Below are positions 52,704 through 62,000 of a stretch of DNA of 64,000 nt, in pieces. Below the pieces are notes generated by a model, which saw only the letters and a program-made list of their open reading frames with translations, searched no databases and was not told the origin of the DNA. The translations under genes and the position numbers were made by a program. Source of the DNA: UBA947 sp031550975 (lineage in GTDB: Bacteria; Cyanobacteriota; Vampirovibrionia; Gastranaerophilales; Gastranaerophilaceae); the NCBI GenBank assembly GCA_031550975.1, contig JAVBOC010000011.1, positions 1 through 64,000 on the forward strand, in the 5' to 3' direction. Position 1 is the stretch's first letter. Every line of letters starts with the position of its first letter.

Positions 52704-53549
52704 CTAAACAAACTTGCCATCCCAAAAATCTCTAAGGATTTCTTTTAATGGTTTTTCTTTAGTTGGATGTTTGGGTATATTTAATCTTTGCCAAAATGAT
52801 AATTTGTCGTATGCCGTTCCAATAAAAGGATTTTTTGTAGGAATTAAGGTGTCTTTATCAAGCGCCTCGGAAATTACCCTTGCCATATCACATGCAACAG
52901 CATCAAGAGGAGTATTCTGAGCATAATTGCAAATCTGCCTTACTGAAGAACCATATACATCCCTGTATTTTTTAAGCTGCTCTCCTTCATTTAATTTTTT
53001 CAATATCTTGACCAATTTTTTCCCGCCAAATTTATTCAAAAGTCTGTCCTCATGAATTGCGTGCGCAAATTCATGAAAGAATGGATAGAGGAAAAAATCT
53101 GTACTGAAATGTCTTGCTGCATATTGGTTGTCAGATATAGAATCAATGCTGTCCCAATTGTGAATAGAGTTGAAAAATATTGTTCTTGAAGGAACTATTT
53201 CGTCAGAGCCTTTTTTTAGTTTTGTTGGAAGTAAGTTACAAGTGCCCAGAGCAGACGGACTCTCCGTTCTTAAATTACGAAAATCTTCTACATAAACGCC
53301 CTTAGGTAAAGACAATTTTTGCCCGAATCTTTCGTTTATTTGCTGCAGAATTTGGATTGCTTTATCTGAACACCATGCAATAATCTTGCTATCACGGAAG
53401 TCATTCGGAACCCCTTTTTTAGCCAGCTTTCCCGAAATATCCAAGATGTCAGCTTGTTGGATTTCTTTCAATAACCTAGGTGTTAAACCAGCGTTGAAAG
53501 ATATATGTTGATAATTCTGTCGAATACTTATTTTCAATTGGTCGTCCAT
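52704..53549 (-). CDS. putative zinc metalloprotease with HEFAH motif
   Basis: A 281-residue protein. HEFAHAIHED at residues 159-168 supplies the HExxH zinc signature. The upstream QYAARHFSTDFFLYPFFHE and the later QICNYAQNTPLDAVACDMAR give the helix and a possible third ligand region. The N-terminus carries HISFNAG (residues 15-21), the Phe-centred motif shared with neighbours. No signal peptide. The motif is not the HEAGH of FtsH. It is the last gene of the AAA-type gene run. A protease function is inferred from HExxH only. Confidence 0.65.
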   Translation of the reverse strand: MDDQLKISIRQNYQHISFNAGLTPRLLKEIQQADILDISGKLAKKGVPNDFRDSKIIAWCSDKAIQILQQINERFGQKLSLPKGVYVEDFRNLRTESPSALGTCNLLPTKLKKGSDEIVPSRTIFFNSIHNWDSIDSISDNQYAARHFSTDFFLYPFFHEFAHAIHEDRLLNKFGGKKLVKILKKLNEGEQLKKYRDVYGSSVRQICNYAQNTPLDAVACDMARVISEALDKDTLIPTKNPFIGTAYDKLSFWQRLNIPKHPTKEKPLKEILRDFWDGKFV

Positions 53550-53613
53550 TTGTTTTTGTTACGCTTGTATGCCCTGATTACGCCTTTTATTTGTTTATAG
53601 TTTGCATTTAATT

Positions 53614-54576
53614 CTATAGTTTAGTATATTTTAACAGGTAATTTCGCAAATTTATATTAAACGTAAATCTTTGTTTGTTTATTATAAAGGCTTCTTCTAT
53701 CCTGTTAATGTTTTGTGCCGTGGAAAAAATTGTACATCCTCTATTGGCACAGTCAAGAAAAAATATTTTTAAAAAATCATTAAGCCTTGGATTATAATTT
53801 GGATTGTCATATTCAAGAGCTATTTTGTCAAAATTCGGGATGAATATTATTGACCTCTGCCCTATTTTATTATATTCAGCCTCTGCCTTTATTTTTATTC
53901 TGTTTAAATCTTTTTCTATTTCATGGTAATTATTATTTTCCAATAAGAAAGTGTAAAAATTACTTTGAAATTTATCCTGTAAAATCTGTTCAGCCAATGC
54001 TTTTATGACTTCCATATTTTTCCGAGAGCTCGAACTATATAAAAGCACTCCATTTGGGACTTCAGTTACCCAACCGTTTTCTTTGTTCAGATTGTCGATA
54101 GCAAACGGATTGACAACATTTTCAACTAATTCGTCCAGTATTTTTTTAGGCAATATCAATCGCTTCAAGCCTTGATTTTTCTGTGTCCTCATAGCTCTTT
54201 GCAAAGCGTGTTCTCTCTGCAATGATAAATTTCTTGCTTTTTGGAGTTCAACTTCCAGTTTTTTTCTTTCTTCTGCCTGCTTCTGTAATTCTTGAGCACG
54301 GGCCTGGGCTCCTTTTGTCTCTTCTGCCTTCAGATCATCTATACATTTGTTCACTTCAGTTGCGTGATTGTCTGCTGCTGAGGTGAACACATAGGTAAAA
54401 AATCCATATCTGTCAGAAAAATTACTGTGATCAACACGGCCAATATGTTTATTGTTAACAGCATCAATATATTCACGGTCAGTATAATAGTTTCCGTTGA
54501 CATAAGGCGATTTAAAAGAAATTGAATTACTAACACTCAATCCTTTTGCATTTAATTGAACGTTGGTAATTCGCAA
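53614..54576 (-). CDS. degenerate AAA+ ATPase paralogue (pseudo-ATPase)
   Basis: A 320-residue protein clearly related to the AAA+ protein two genes upstream: PNGVLLY, KALAEQIL, NFYTFLLEN, GQRSIIFI, EEAFIINKQRF. The nucleotide motifs are lost. The Walker A GLTGNGKTT is SSSSRKNME here (Lys to Asn187), Walker B DE is Pro247-Asn248, and the sensor-1 Asn is displaced. A long charged coiled coil (about 85-135) replaces the ATPase's glycine-zipper part. The N-terminus has SISFKSP (residues 18-24). TTG start with AAGAAGG upstream, 1 nt after the previous stop. Probably a structural or regulatory partner. Confidence 0.8.
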   Translation of the reverse strand: MRITNVQLNAKGLSVSNSISFKSPYVNGNYYTDREYIDAVNNKHIGRVDHSNFSDRYGFFTYVFTSAADNHATEVNKCIDDLKAEETKGAQARAQELQKQAEERKKLEVELQKARNLSLQREHALQRAMRTQKNQGLKRLILPKKILDELVENVVNPFAIDNLNKENGWVTEVPNGVLLYSSSSRKNMEVIKALAEQILQDKFQSNFYTFLLENNNYHEIEKDLNRIKIKAEAEYNKIGQRSIIFIPNFDKIALEYDNPNYNPRLNDFLKIFFLDCANRGCTIFSTAQNINRIEEAFIINKQRFTFNINLRNYLLKYTKL

Positions 54577-54577
54577 A

Positions 54578-55372
54578 CTATTTGCCTTCTTTCTTTTTAT
54601 TATGAGAGTGTTTTACACCCACAATAACCCCACCGACGGCTGCGCCTATCAGCATACCCAGTGCTGTGAGGCTGGTTAGTCTAACTATTTTAAATGTTTC
54701 CTTTATCTTTAATATCTGCTCTTTGGCTCTAAAGGCATTTTCTGCTAGTTGGCAGTTTAATTTACATATATGACAATCTAATTCAGCTATATGATTTCTT
54801 AATCTGGTATTTATATGAAAGTGATCTTGTTGCATTTCAATTGATGCACTAATTACATCTGCCTTTATTTTTAGAGCCTTAGCTTCAATTTGCTCCAGCA
54901 TTGTATCAATCTTCCTTTTGACTTCCCTTTCAATGCTTTGAGCATCTGGTTCGTAATTTTTATCTAAACAAAACCAATATTTTTGTTTTAAATTATTAAT
55001 AATATTTAAATCTAGTTCTTTTATTTTGCTTGTATCGTCCAGAATTTCAGATAGTGCTTTTTGTAATTTTTCAGCGCTGTCTTTAATATTTTCTGTTTGA
55101 AATTCTTGTAATTTATTGTGTTCAGAAGCAGCATCACCGGATTTCGATGTTTCTATCAGTTTTGAGAAATATTTTTCAATAAAAAGTGGAAGTTTTATTT
55201 CAGCTCGCTTTTTTGATTGATTATAATCTAAAACATTTGCAAGACCGCCACCAAATACTGTTGTTCCTGCAATAATTCCTGCATTATAAATCGTTGTGCG
55301 TTTCTTTTTTGATGCGGATGAGGTGGGAGCATTTGTCTGAGTATTCAATTTTGCTAATGTTAAATCTGCCAT
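54578..55372 (-). CDS. coiled-coil membrane protein of the AAA cluster
   Basis: A 264-residue protein with an N-terminal hydrophobic segment (about 29-47), a long helical middle with heptad-like Leu/Ile spacing, and a C-terminal glycine-rich membrane segment (LTALGMLIGAAVGGVIVGVK) followed by a Lys-rich end. There is a His/Cys cluster HICKLNC near residue 203. It sits between the ATPase and its degenerate paralogue with 1-3 nt gaps, so the three are co-translated and probably work together. No family was recognised. Confidence 0.75.
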   Translation of the reverse strand: MADLTLAKLNTQTNAPTSSASKKKRTTIYNAGIIAGTTVFGGGLANVLDYNQSKKRAEIKLPLFIEKYFSKLIETSKSGDAASEHNKLQEFQTENIKDSAEKLQKALSEILDDTSKIKELDLNIINNLKQKYWFCLDKNYEPDAQSIEREVKRKIDTMLEQIEAKALKIKADVISASIEMQQDHFHINTRLRNHIAELDCHICKLNCQLAENAFRAKEQILKIKETFKIVRLTSLTALGMLIGAAVGGVIVGVKHSHNKKKEGK

Positions 55373-55375
55373 ATT

Positions 55376-56743
55376 TTACCTCTTAATTCTTAAATATTTA
55401 GCATAAGTCATGCCGCTTATAAATTCAAAATCTGCTTTGAATTTATCCAAAGATTTCTTCTTTAAGTCAGGGCTTGTTGATTTAATAATTGAAATTAAAT
55501 CATCCTGTGAAACAAATCTTGATAGTTTTTTAGCCCTTTTTTTAGCTTCTTTTACAATTGTTTCAATTGTTGAGCAAGTATATTTTTCATGATGCTTTTG
55601 TGCTTTTACATCTAGCACTGCAGCCAAACGATTACACTTGACAGTTTCATCAGTTAGCCCCTTAAGATAATATTCCAATATATCCTGAATATCCCTTTCA
55701 GAAGGCGGTTCTAGGGCCGTTTTCACCGGAAACCTTTCTTTGTTTATAATAAAAGCATCTTCCATGCTTTGTGGATGATTTGTTGTTGCAATCAAGGTTA
55801 TGCCGTAATCTGAACAACCAGTTAAGAAACTTTTAAGGAAACCATTTACCGCAGCATTATATCCACGTTCTTTCGGGGCCAATGATATAGCGTCAAATTC
55901 GTCTATAAATACTATACTTCTTTGTCCTGTTTGGTGATATTCCGCGGATGCTTTCTCAGCAATTGACCTAAGGCGGTTAACCGTTTCTTCTGGAGATTGA
56001 CTTGATAAATTATAGAAATTAGGATGGTCTTTCTCGCGTAAAGAAGTTTCAATTCCGAGCGCCTGTTCTGCTAACGCAATCGCCATTGTTGTTTTGCCAT
56101 TTCCTGTCAAACCATATAAAAGTATACCATTGGGAACTTTTTCACAGATTTCAGGATTTGTGCGACTTTTGATAAATGGTGAGATAAATGCCTCATTAAG
56201 CGCTTTTTTGTCGTCTGAATATCCGGCAAGTCTACCTAAGCCAATCCCGTTCTTTTCATCTATGGCTTTTGCATTATATGTTGCATTCAAAGTATTGATT
56301 CTCGCTGTTTCTGTTAAAATTCTCAGTTGTTTTTCTATGATAGCTTTATGGTTTGCGTCTGCCTGAGTCATATCGGCTTGCTTTTGCTTTATGTCTTCTG
56401 CAAGTTTTACACGTGCAGCTTCAAGCGCGTTTCTCTCTTTTTCTAACCTTTCTCTTTCGTTTTGATGCGCCCATCGTGCGTAACCACCTGCCATACCGGT
56501 AATTGCACCACCAATTGCACCAATCGCAGTGGATGTAATAGTTGGAATACCCAAAGCTGCTCCGGCGGTTCCTAAATCAATCGCTCCACCAATTTTGGCG
56601 CCAGTTGCTGCACCTGTCCCGGCACCAATACTTGCACCTGTAGTTATATTCTTCCAAAGTGTTGCTTTAAAAGTCGGCTTGTAGAAGTTTTTATTTTGCA
56701 CTGTGTGGGTTGAGGTCTGCACCATGCAGGAGGAAATTTGCAT
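55376..56743 (-). CDS. AAA+ ATPase with N-terminal glycine-zipper membrane segment
   Basis: A 455-residue ATPase. The N-terminus has KPTFKATLW (about residues 22-30), the shared Phe motif. A glycine-zipper membrane region follows (about 33-80, rich in GxxxG/AxxxG), then a coiled coil (about 90-145). The AAA module has Walker A GLTGNGKTT (211-219, Lys217), Walker B IVFIDEFD (Asp281-Glu282), sensor 1 LIATTN and a lid domain from ERDIQDILEYYLKGL. The layout recalls FtsH/VPS4-type AAA proteins without a fused protease. It is the only intact ATPase of the cluster. Confidence 0.88.
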   Translation of the reverse strand: MQISSCMVQTSTHTVQNKNFYKPTFKATLWKNITTGASIGAGTGAATGAKIGGAIDLGTAGAALGIPTITSTAIGAIGGAITGMAGGYARWAHQNERERLEKERNALEAARVKLAEDIKQKQADMTQADANHKAIIEKQLRILTETARINTLNATYNAKAIDEKNGIGLGRLAGYSDDKKALNEAFISPFIKSRTNPEICEKVPNGILLYGLTGNGKTTMAIALAEQALGIETSLREKDHPNFYNLSSQSPEETVNRLRSIAEKASAEYHQTGQRSIVFIDEFDAISLAPKERGYNAAVNGFLKSFLTGCSDYGITLIATTNHPQSMEDAFIINKERFPVKTALEPPSERDIQDILEYYLKGLTDETVKCNRLAAVLDVKAQKHHEKYTCSTIETIVKEAKKRAKKLSRFVSQDDLISIIKSTSPDLKKKSLDKFKADFEFISGMTYAKYLRIKR

Positions 56744-56888
56744 TATTGTTTTTACCTTTCAAATCTTTTAGTAACTTATTTACTGGGTCATTTTTACCCT
56801 TTGTTACTACTCCTATAATCTCAAATAGCAAAACTGCAAGAAGGATATAACCCGCCCATTGTTCCAAGTTATACCGCCATTGGGGCAT
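56691..56888 (-). CDS. small membrane protein overlapping the AAA+ gene start
   Basis: A 65-residue frame with one membrane helix (WAGYILLAVLLFEIIGVV, about 11-28) and a basic tail. It overlaps the first 53 nt of the AAA+ gene in another frame. No clear ribosome binding site. It may be a real small subunit; the length and hydrophobic pattern support it modestly. Confidence 0.5.
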   Translation of the reverse strand: MPQWRYNLEQWAGYILLAVLLFEIIGVVTKGKNDPVNKLLKDLKGKNNNANFLLHGADLNPHSAK

Positions 56889-57032
56889 TGTTACAGTTGC
56901 AGTTTTTTATCATCACCTTTTGTAAAACTTTAGAGCTGCCATTTCTAAAAACAGGTTGGGCATTTTGTGCTTTCGGCATTGCCATATTTGAATTTACTCT
57001 TAAAACTTTCATCTTTGTCCTTTATAATACTT

Positions 57033-57569
57033 TTAAACAATATGGCCCAAAGCTTCTGCAATAGTGCCAATAACTGTCGCAGCGTCAGATTTTGCTGCCA
57101 ATGCATCAGTTCCTGTTGCAAGAGTATCAACCACATCGGCTTTAGCTGTTAATGCATCGGCACCAGCTGCAAGGGTATCCAATGCGCCGGCTTTAGCAGT
57201 CAGGGCATTTGCAGCATTTGCTGCTATATCTGCAGCATCTGGAGTTAACATGTTTGATCCATCAAGAATTTTAGTAACGGCGCTTTGTACTTGAGGTAAG
57301 GCGATTTCAATAGGCATACCGTCCGGGCCAAAATGTACTAAAGTTGCGTCTGCAATCAGAGGTTTTTCTGAAAAAGGCAATTCAACTTTGCCCAGTTTTT
57401 TACTCAAAAAGCTGCCTATTGAGCTTGCTGCTTCATCGGCGAATCTTGAAATCTTAGTTTCACTTTTTAATAAGCTAACAGGATTTCCTGTAAATCCAAT
57501 TGAATTTGTTTTCTTAATGTTGTTGCCAACATTGACGTTGTGCCTAATGCTTGAAATTGCTGTAATCAT
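57033..57569 (-). CDS. hypothetical protein with IGFTG motif and Ala-rich repeats
   Basis: A 178-residue protein that opens the leftward AAA cluster. The N-terminus has the shared Phe motif (SIGFTGNP, residues 22-29). A helical middle follows. The C-terminal third is three imperfect 17-residue repeats of the form ALTAKAGALDTLAAG, ALTAKADVVDTLATG and ALAAKSDAATVIG. AAGGAG is 8 nt before the ATG. No domain recognised. The gap of 144 nt to the next gene leaves room for a separate start. Confidence 0.7.
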   Translation of the reverse strand: MITAISSIRHNVNVGNNIKKTNSIGFTGNPVSLLKSETKISRFADEAASSIGSFLSKKLGKVELPFSEKPLIADATLVHFGPDGMPIEIALPQVQSAVTKILDGSNMLTPDAADIAANAANALTAKAGALDTLAAGADALTAKADVVDTLATGTDALAAKSDAATVIGTIAEALGHIV

Positions 57570-57782
57570 ATTCTATACTCCTTAATTATCTAAATCCTCT
57601 AAAAAACTTTTTTGTTATAGCCATATGGCTAATATTTAACCATATTTCCGATAAATTGATGCCTGAACGAAATTTATATAAATAATAAACCTAAAAAAGT
57701 ACTTTTCAATCTTTTCGCGTTTTTTGTTAAGACTACTTTACAAAACAGGATTTGTGAACTGGTCAACAAATGCAACTTATCA

Positions 57783-57791
57783 TGATATAAT
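57783..57791 (+). promoter_or_regulatory. extended -10 of the mlaD-like gene
   Basis: TGATATAAT ends 6 nt before the ATG at 57798; no ribosome binding site, leaderless start likely. The 57570-57780 stretch before it is AT-rich spacer. Confidence 0.65.
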
Positions 57792-57797
57792 TGCGGT

Positions 57798-58433
57798 ATG
57801 ATTAAACTCGATTTTAAAATTGATAGCATAAGAAAGTATGCGCTGATAGAGTTTGCGATATGGTTTCTGATCATGTGTATCGCTATTGGCGGGTTTAGAC
57901 TTTATAGACACACGCATTATAAAGGTCAACAGTCCTATCAGATTTTTATGCAGGATATTGACGGGTTGATTGTCGGTTCGCCGATAAAATTCATGGGTGT
58001 CCAAATCGGTTATATCGATAAAATAAAACCGGTTTCTGATGTTATTTATGTAAGACTTCATATAACTGACAAAACTATTGCGCTGCCGCAAGGTGCGATT
58101 GCAACGGTTGAATTCAGCGGGTTGGGCGGTTCAAAATCTTTGGAACTTTTCCCTCCGACTCAGCAGAGCGCGGCGTCCGGCAGGATTGTTTATGTAGAGC
58201 GAACAAAAAGGCTTCATGACGCGGCTACACTTTTGGGTGATATGTATGATAAAATAGATTCAATAATTACCCGGGCATCACATTTCGGAGAAGAATCTGG
58301 AGTTTTAACCGCCGGAGCACAGAATAATATTGAAGTTAAAAAAGTTTCTTCACAGTTGAAACTATTCGAAAAATGGCTTGATAATACTAAAAGGAGCAGG
58401 AAAAATGAATCGCGAAAAGATACAAATAATTGA
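57798..58433 (+). CDS. MCE/MlaD-type lipid-transport protein
   Basis: A 211-residue protein with an N-terminal membrane anchor (about 15-36) and an MCE domain (about 45-130): DIDGLIVGSPIKFMGVQIGY and GLGGSKSLELFPP. MCE proteins form hexameric rings carrying lipids between the membranes. It is short, with a single MCE domain like MlaD. No ABC transporter partner genes (mlaE, mlaF) are adjacent. Its last 29 nt overlap upp. Confidence 0.88.
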   Translation: MIKLDFKIDSIRKYALIEFAIWFLIMCIAIGGFRLYRHTHYKGQQSYQIFMQDIDGLIVGSPIKFMGVQIGYIDKIKPVSDVIYVRLHITDKTIALPQGAIATVEFSGLGGSKSLELFPPTQQSAASGRIVYVERTKRLHDAATLLGDMYDKIDSIITRASHFGEESGVLTAGAQNNIEVKKVSSQLKLFEKWLDNTKRSRKNESRKDTNN

Positions 58434-59052
58434 TAACCCGTTGGTTTTGCAGAATTTAGCAATAATGCGGGATAAGGATTCGAGCAGCCACAGGGTAAGA
58501 ATTGCGGCAAGAGAAATTACCAGATGTTTGTTGTATGAAGCTGCAAGAAATTTACCGTTGAAAGAAAAAGAAATCGAAACTCCGCTCCAGACTTTTAGGG
58601 CAAAAACAATCGACCCTGATGCAAGGATTATAATTTCACCGATTTTACGTGCAGGATTGATTTTCACAGATGAAGCGACGGATATTTTGCCGCAGGCTTG
58701 CATTCGCCATATAGGAATGTACAGGGATGAAGAAACTTTAAAACCGGTTTGGTATTATAACAAGATTCCTGCGATTGCCTGCCCGGAAAATACTTATGTT
58801 TATGTAACAGACCCTATGCTTGCGACGGGGAATTCAATTGTTGCTGCGCTTAGTCTGTTTGTTGAAAAAGGGGTTCCGATTAAAAACATCCGCGTGGTTG
58901 CGTTTATGGCGGCGCCGGAGGGGATTGAAAACATCCAAAAACAATACCCGGAAATCGAGATTATAACTTCTGCTGTTGATGACGGCCTTAATGACAAAGG
59001 CTACATCCTGCCGGGGATGGGCGATGCCGGTGACAGAATCTTCAACACATAA
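58405..59052 (+). CDS. upp: uracil phosphoribosyltransferase
   Basis: Converts uracil and PRPP to UMP in pyrimidine salvage. The 215-residue enzyme from ATG 58405 (AGGAGCAGG upstream) shows LAIMRDKDSSSHRVRIAARE, ISPILRAGLIF, the PRPP loop YVTDPMLATGNSIVAA and the C-terminal YILPGMGDAGDRIF. It starts inside the MCE gene, which implies translational coupling. Confidence 0.95.
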   Translation: MNREKIQIIDNPLVLQNLAIMRDKDSSSHRVRIAAREITRCLLYEAARNLPLKEKEIETPLQTFRAKTIDPDARIIISPILRAGLIFTDEATDILPQACIRHIGMYRDEETLKPVWYYNKIPAIACPENTYVYVTDPMLATGNSIVAALSLFVEKGVPIKNIRVVAFMAAPEGIENIQKQYPEIEIITSAVDDGLNDKGYILPGMGDAGDRIFNT

Positions 59053-59066
59053 TTTTTAATGCTTAA

Positions 59067-62000
59067 TTAAGCAACGAAACTCTTGTTTGGCTGTTTTTTG
59101 TCGTCTTTTGAAAGAGCGCTATATCCGCCTAAAAGTGCGACTAAAGCTGCGCCGACACCAAGAACCCATTTGAGAGTTTTTGAATCTGTCGAAGGTTCGT
59201 TTTTCGCAGCAACGCTTGGAGCCTCAGAAGTGAAAGGTTTGCCCGGGGCAAGGTCAAGAGGTTTTGGCTCAGCGTGTAGGACGGATTTTGCTGCAGGATT
59301 GTGATATAGCACCAAAGTCGGGTCAGCAAAGTCAAATCCTACGGTTTTGCCGTCTTCGGTTAAGCGTTTTATTAAATAATTTCCGTTTTCTAAAACGACT
59401 GTATATTGTTCTTTTGGGTTAGCGGCGTTGAAGAATTTTGTGCCGGGCTCAATTCCGCCTTGTAAGCCGAATTTTTCCTGAGCGCTCAAATCTATGTGGT
59501 CTAAGAAGATTCTCTCGGGCTTGTAATCGACTCTAAAATCGGCGCTTCTGCCGGTTCTGTTAAACAATGACAGTGCAATATCACCGTCAGGAGTTTGGCT
59601 CAATAGAGCGTCAACTTTAATGCTTTCGCCTGTTTTTTCGGCCTGAGTCCAGGCGTTTTGCAGTTTTAGAATATGCGGAGTCCCTTCGTTTAGGGCGTTA
59701 AGTTCCGGTCTTGCACGGTAGTTCATGATTTCTTCGACTTCGTTAAAAAGCTTTTTGATGAACGGTTTTTCATCAAGAATATCGGTGTGAACCGGCTGCC
59801 TGTTTTGCATTGTAATATTTCTGGTTTTGTATTCAAACCCGGTGGAGCCTAAGTGGTCGCCGCCGAAAATTGTCGGGTTGCCCGGAAGTGAAACATAATA
59901 ACGCATAATTGCTTTTAATTTTTCGCCTGCAGGTTTAATTATAGCTTCAAAAGTAGAGTCATTAAGAGCTTTGTAGAGTGCCGCATCTTTGTCGATTCCG
60001 GCATGTTTTAGTACCATATCAATAGTTAGGTCAAACGGTTTTGAGCCAAAATGTTCGTTCTTTTCGTATTCGCTTATCGCGGCTCTGATTTTTGTTAAAA
60101 CTTCTTCCTGTTTGGTTGCGTCAGAAATATTTCCACGGACTGCTTTTTCAAATCCGATTAATAAGGCTTCGCCCATTGCTTCGCCTTCTTGACCTTTGTA
60201 GAATTTTTCTAAGTCCATCGCATAGCAGTGCAGGACGCGCGCTTTGTCGTGGTTTCCGCCGAATGTGTAAGAGTGGATTATGCCTTCAGGTGTTGTTTTG
60301 TGGAGGAAATCTTGAACAACCCATTGGAGATATCCTTCTTTCAAGTTGCTGCCGGCAAGATTTGGGTTGCCGCTTTCAAAATGCTTGCCGAAAAGGTTGG
60401 TTATGGCGTGGAAAAGCCATCTGTAATTCGCATCGGTTGTCATTTTGGCTTTAGATATAAATTCAGATATAGCATCGTGATCGCCCACATACTTGTAGCC
60501 CTTAGCTAAAGGACCCTCTATATGGTGGTAATATAAAGGCCCATGGTCTTTTCCTTGTCTTTCTGCTTTGAGTTTATCACGGCGAAGTGCGTGCGTGAAG
60601 TTTTCCTCGTAAGCATAGAAAACATCTGTAATTTCAGCGGCAGAATAGGCGTTAGGGTTTTCTTTTAAAACTCCTGCATGGAAACGTCTCCAAAGGTCAA
60701 TTACGTCATCCCAGGTTTCGTCCCATTTTGCCAGTCCTGAGCGCAGGGCATCCATATCAGCAATGTCTTTTGTTGCGTCAATTCTCATATCAAGACCGGA
60801 TTTTGTGCGGTCAATGATTGCTTCAGCGATTCTAAAGCTGTTTTCGTTTGTCCCTTTTATTGACTCAGCGAGAGCTTTTGCGATTTCTGCTTTATCTTTA
60901 GGTTGAAGTTTTTTGATGCCTTCTTTAAGTTTTGCAACCAGCATTAACGCTTCTTCTTCGGCACTTTTGGGGTCGATAACCCCGACAGCCCTCAGATTCG
61001 CTTGTTTAAGGGTTTTGTAATCATATAAAATACCGTTTGAAGTGGCTTTGAACGCAGCGTTCGGGTGTAAGCCTTTAATAACCCCAAATTTCATAATTTC
61101 AGGGGTCAGGTGTTGTATTACATATTTGCCGTATTCAGTAGCTGTTTCGCCATTGGAGAGCCTAATGTTAACTGGAAGCAAGTCGTCGACATCTGCCAGA
61201 ATCTCAGCAGCGAGCCTGTTGAGTTCATCTGTGTAAAGGTCGTTCATGGCAGTTTGAGTCTTTTTGTAAGCTTCTGAAACGTAACCTTGTTTGAATAAAT
61301 CAAATCTTGAAACCCCAATGTGCGCTTCGCGACCGGCGCGTTTTGCAAGATATGGTGAAGCAAAGACAGCTGAAATCTCATCTCCGACTTCGATTGAATC
61401 CAGCGGAATATCCATCATGCCACGGTTAATCTGGTCGTTGAGATCACCTTTAGGCAGTTCTCTAAAGTGATATTTGCCGCCAAAAATGTTATCTAAAACT
61501 TCTTTATCCAATCGGGCTGTGTCAGGAAGAATACCGTCTGCGATACCTTTTTCGATTATTGCAGCAGCGTTTTCAGGGGAGATATCAGCAAGGTTTTGTG
61601 CAGCGTGAAGGTTAAGAATCTGGTTTGTTTTTCTTGTCCAATATTGACCTGCGGTTACAACATAATCCTGGACTTCAAATTTTCCGCGAATCGCATTAGC
61701 CGCTATTCTTTCCCATTGGTCTGCCGGATTGTTTTGTCTTATTTTTTCTAAATCAGCTTTTGAAAAAGTGTAATTTAGGCCAAGCGAATCTTTGCTGCCA
61801 TCCCATAGTTTAATATTTGTGGTTTGAGCCCCGGGCGTCCACACTTTAGGGTTATATTCGAGAGTATAGAGTTCAACCGTGTCTCTTGAGATATTCAAAT
61901 CAAGCGGGTCAAGAGCCTTGTCGTAAGCCTTGATTAGTTTGCCTTCTTCAAAATTACTCACGCGTCTTGAATCAAAAATCTGAATATAACTTTTGCCGTC

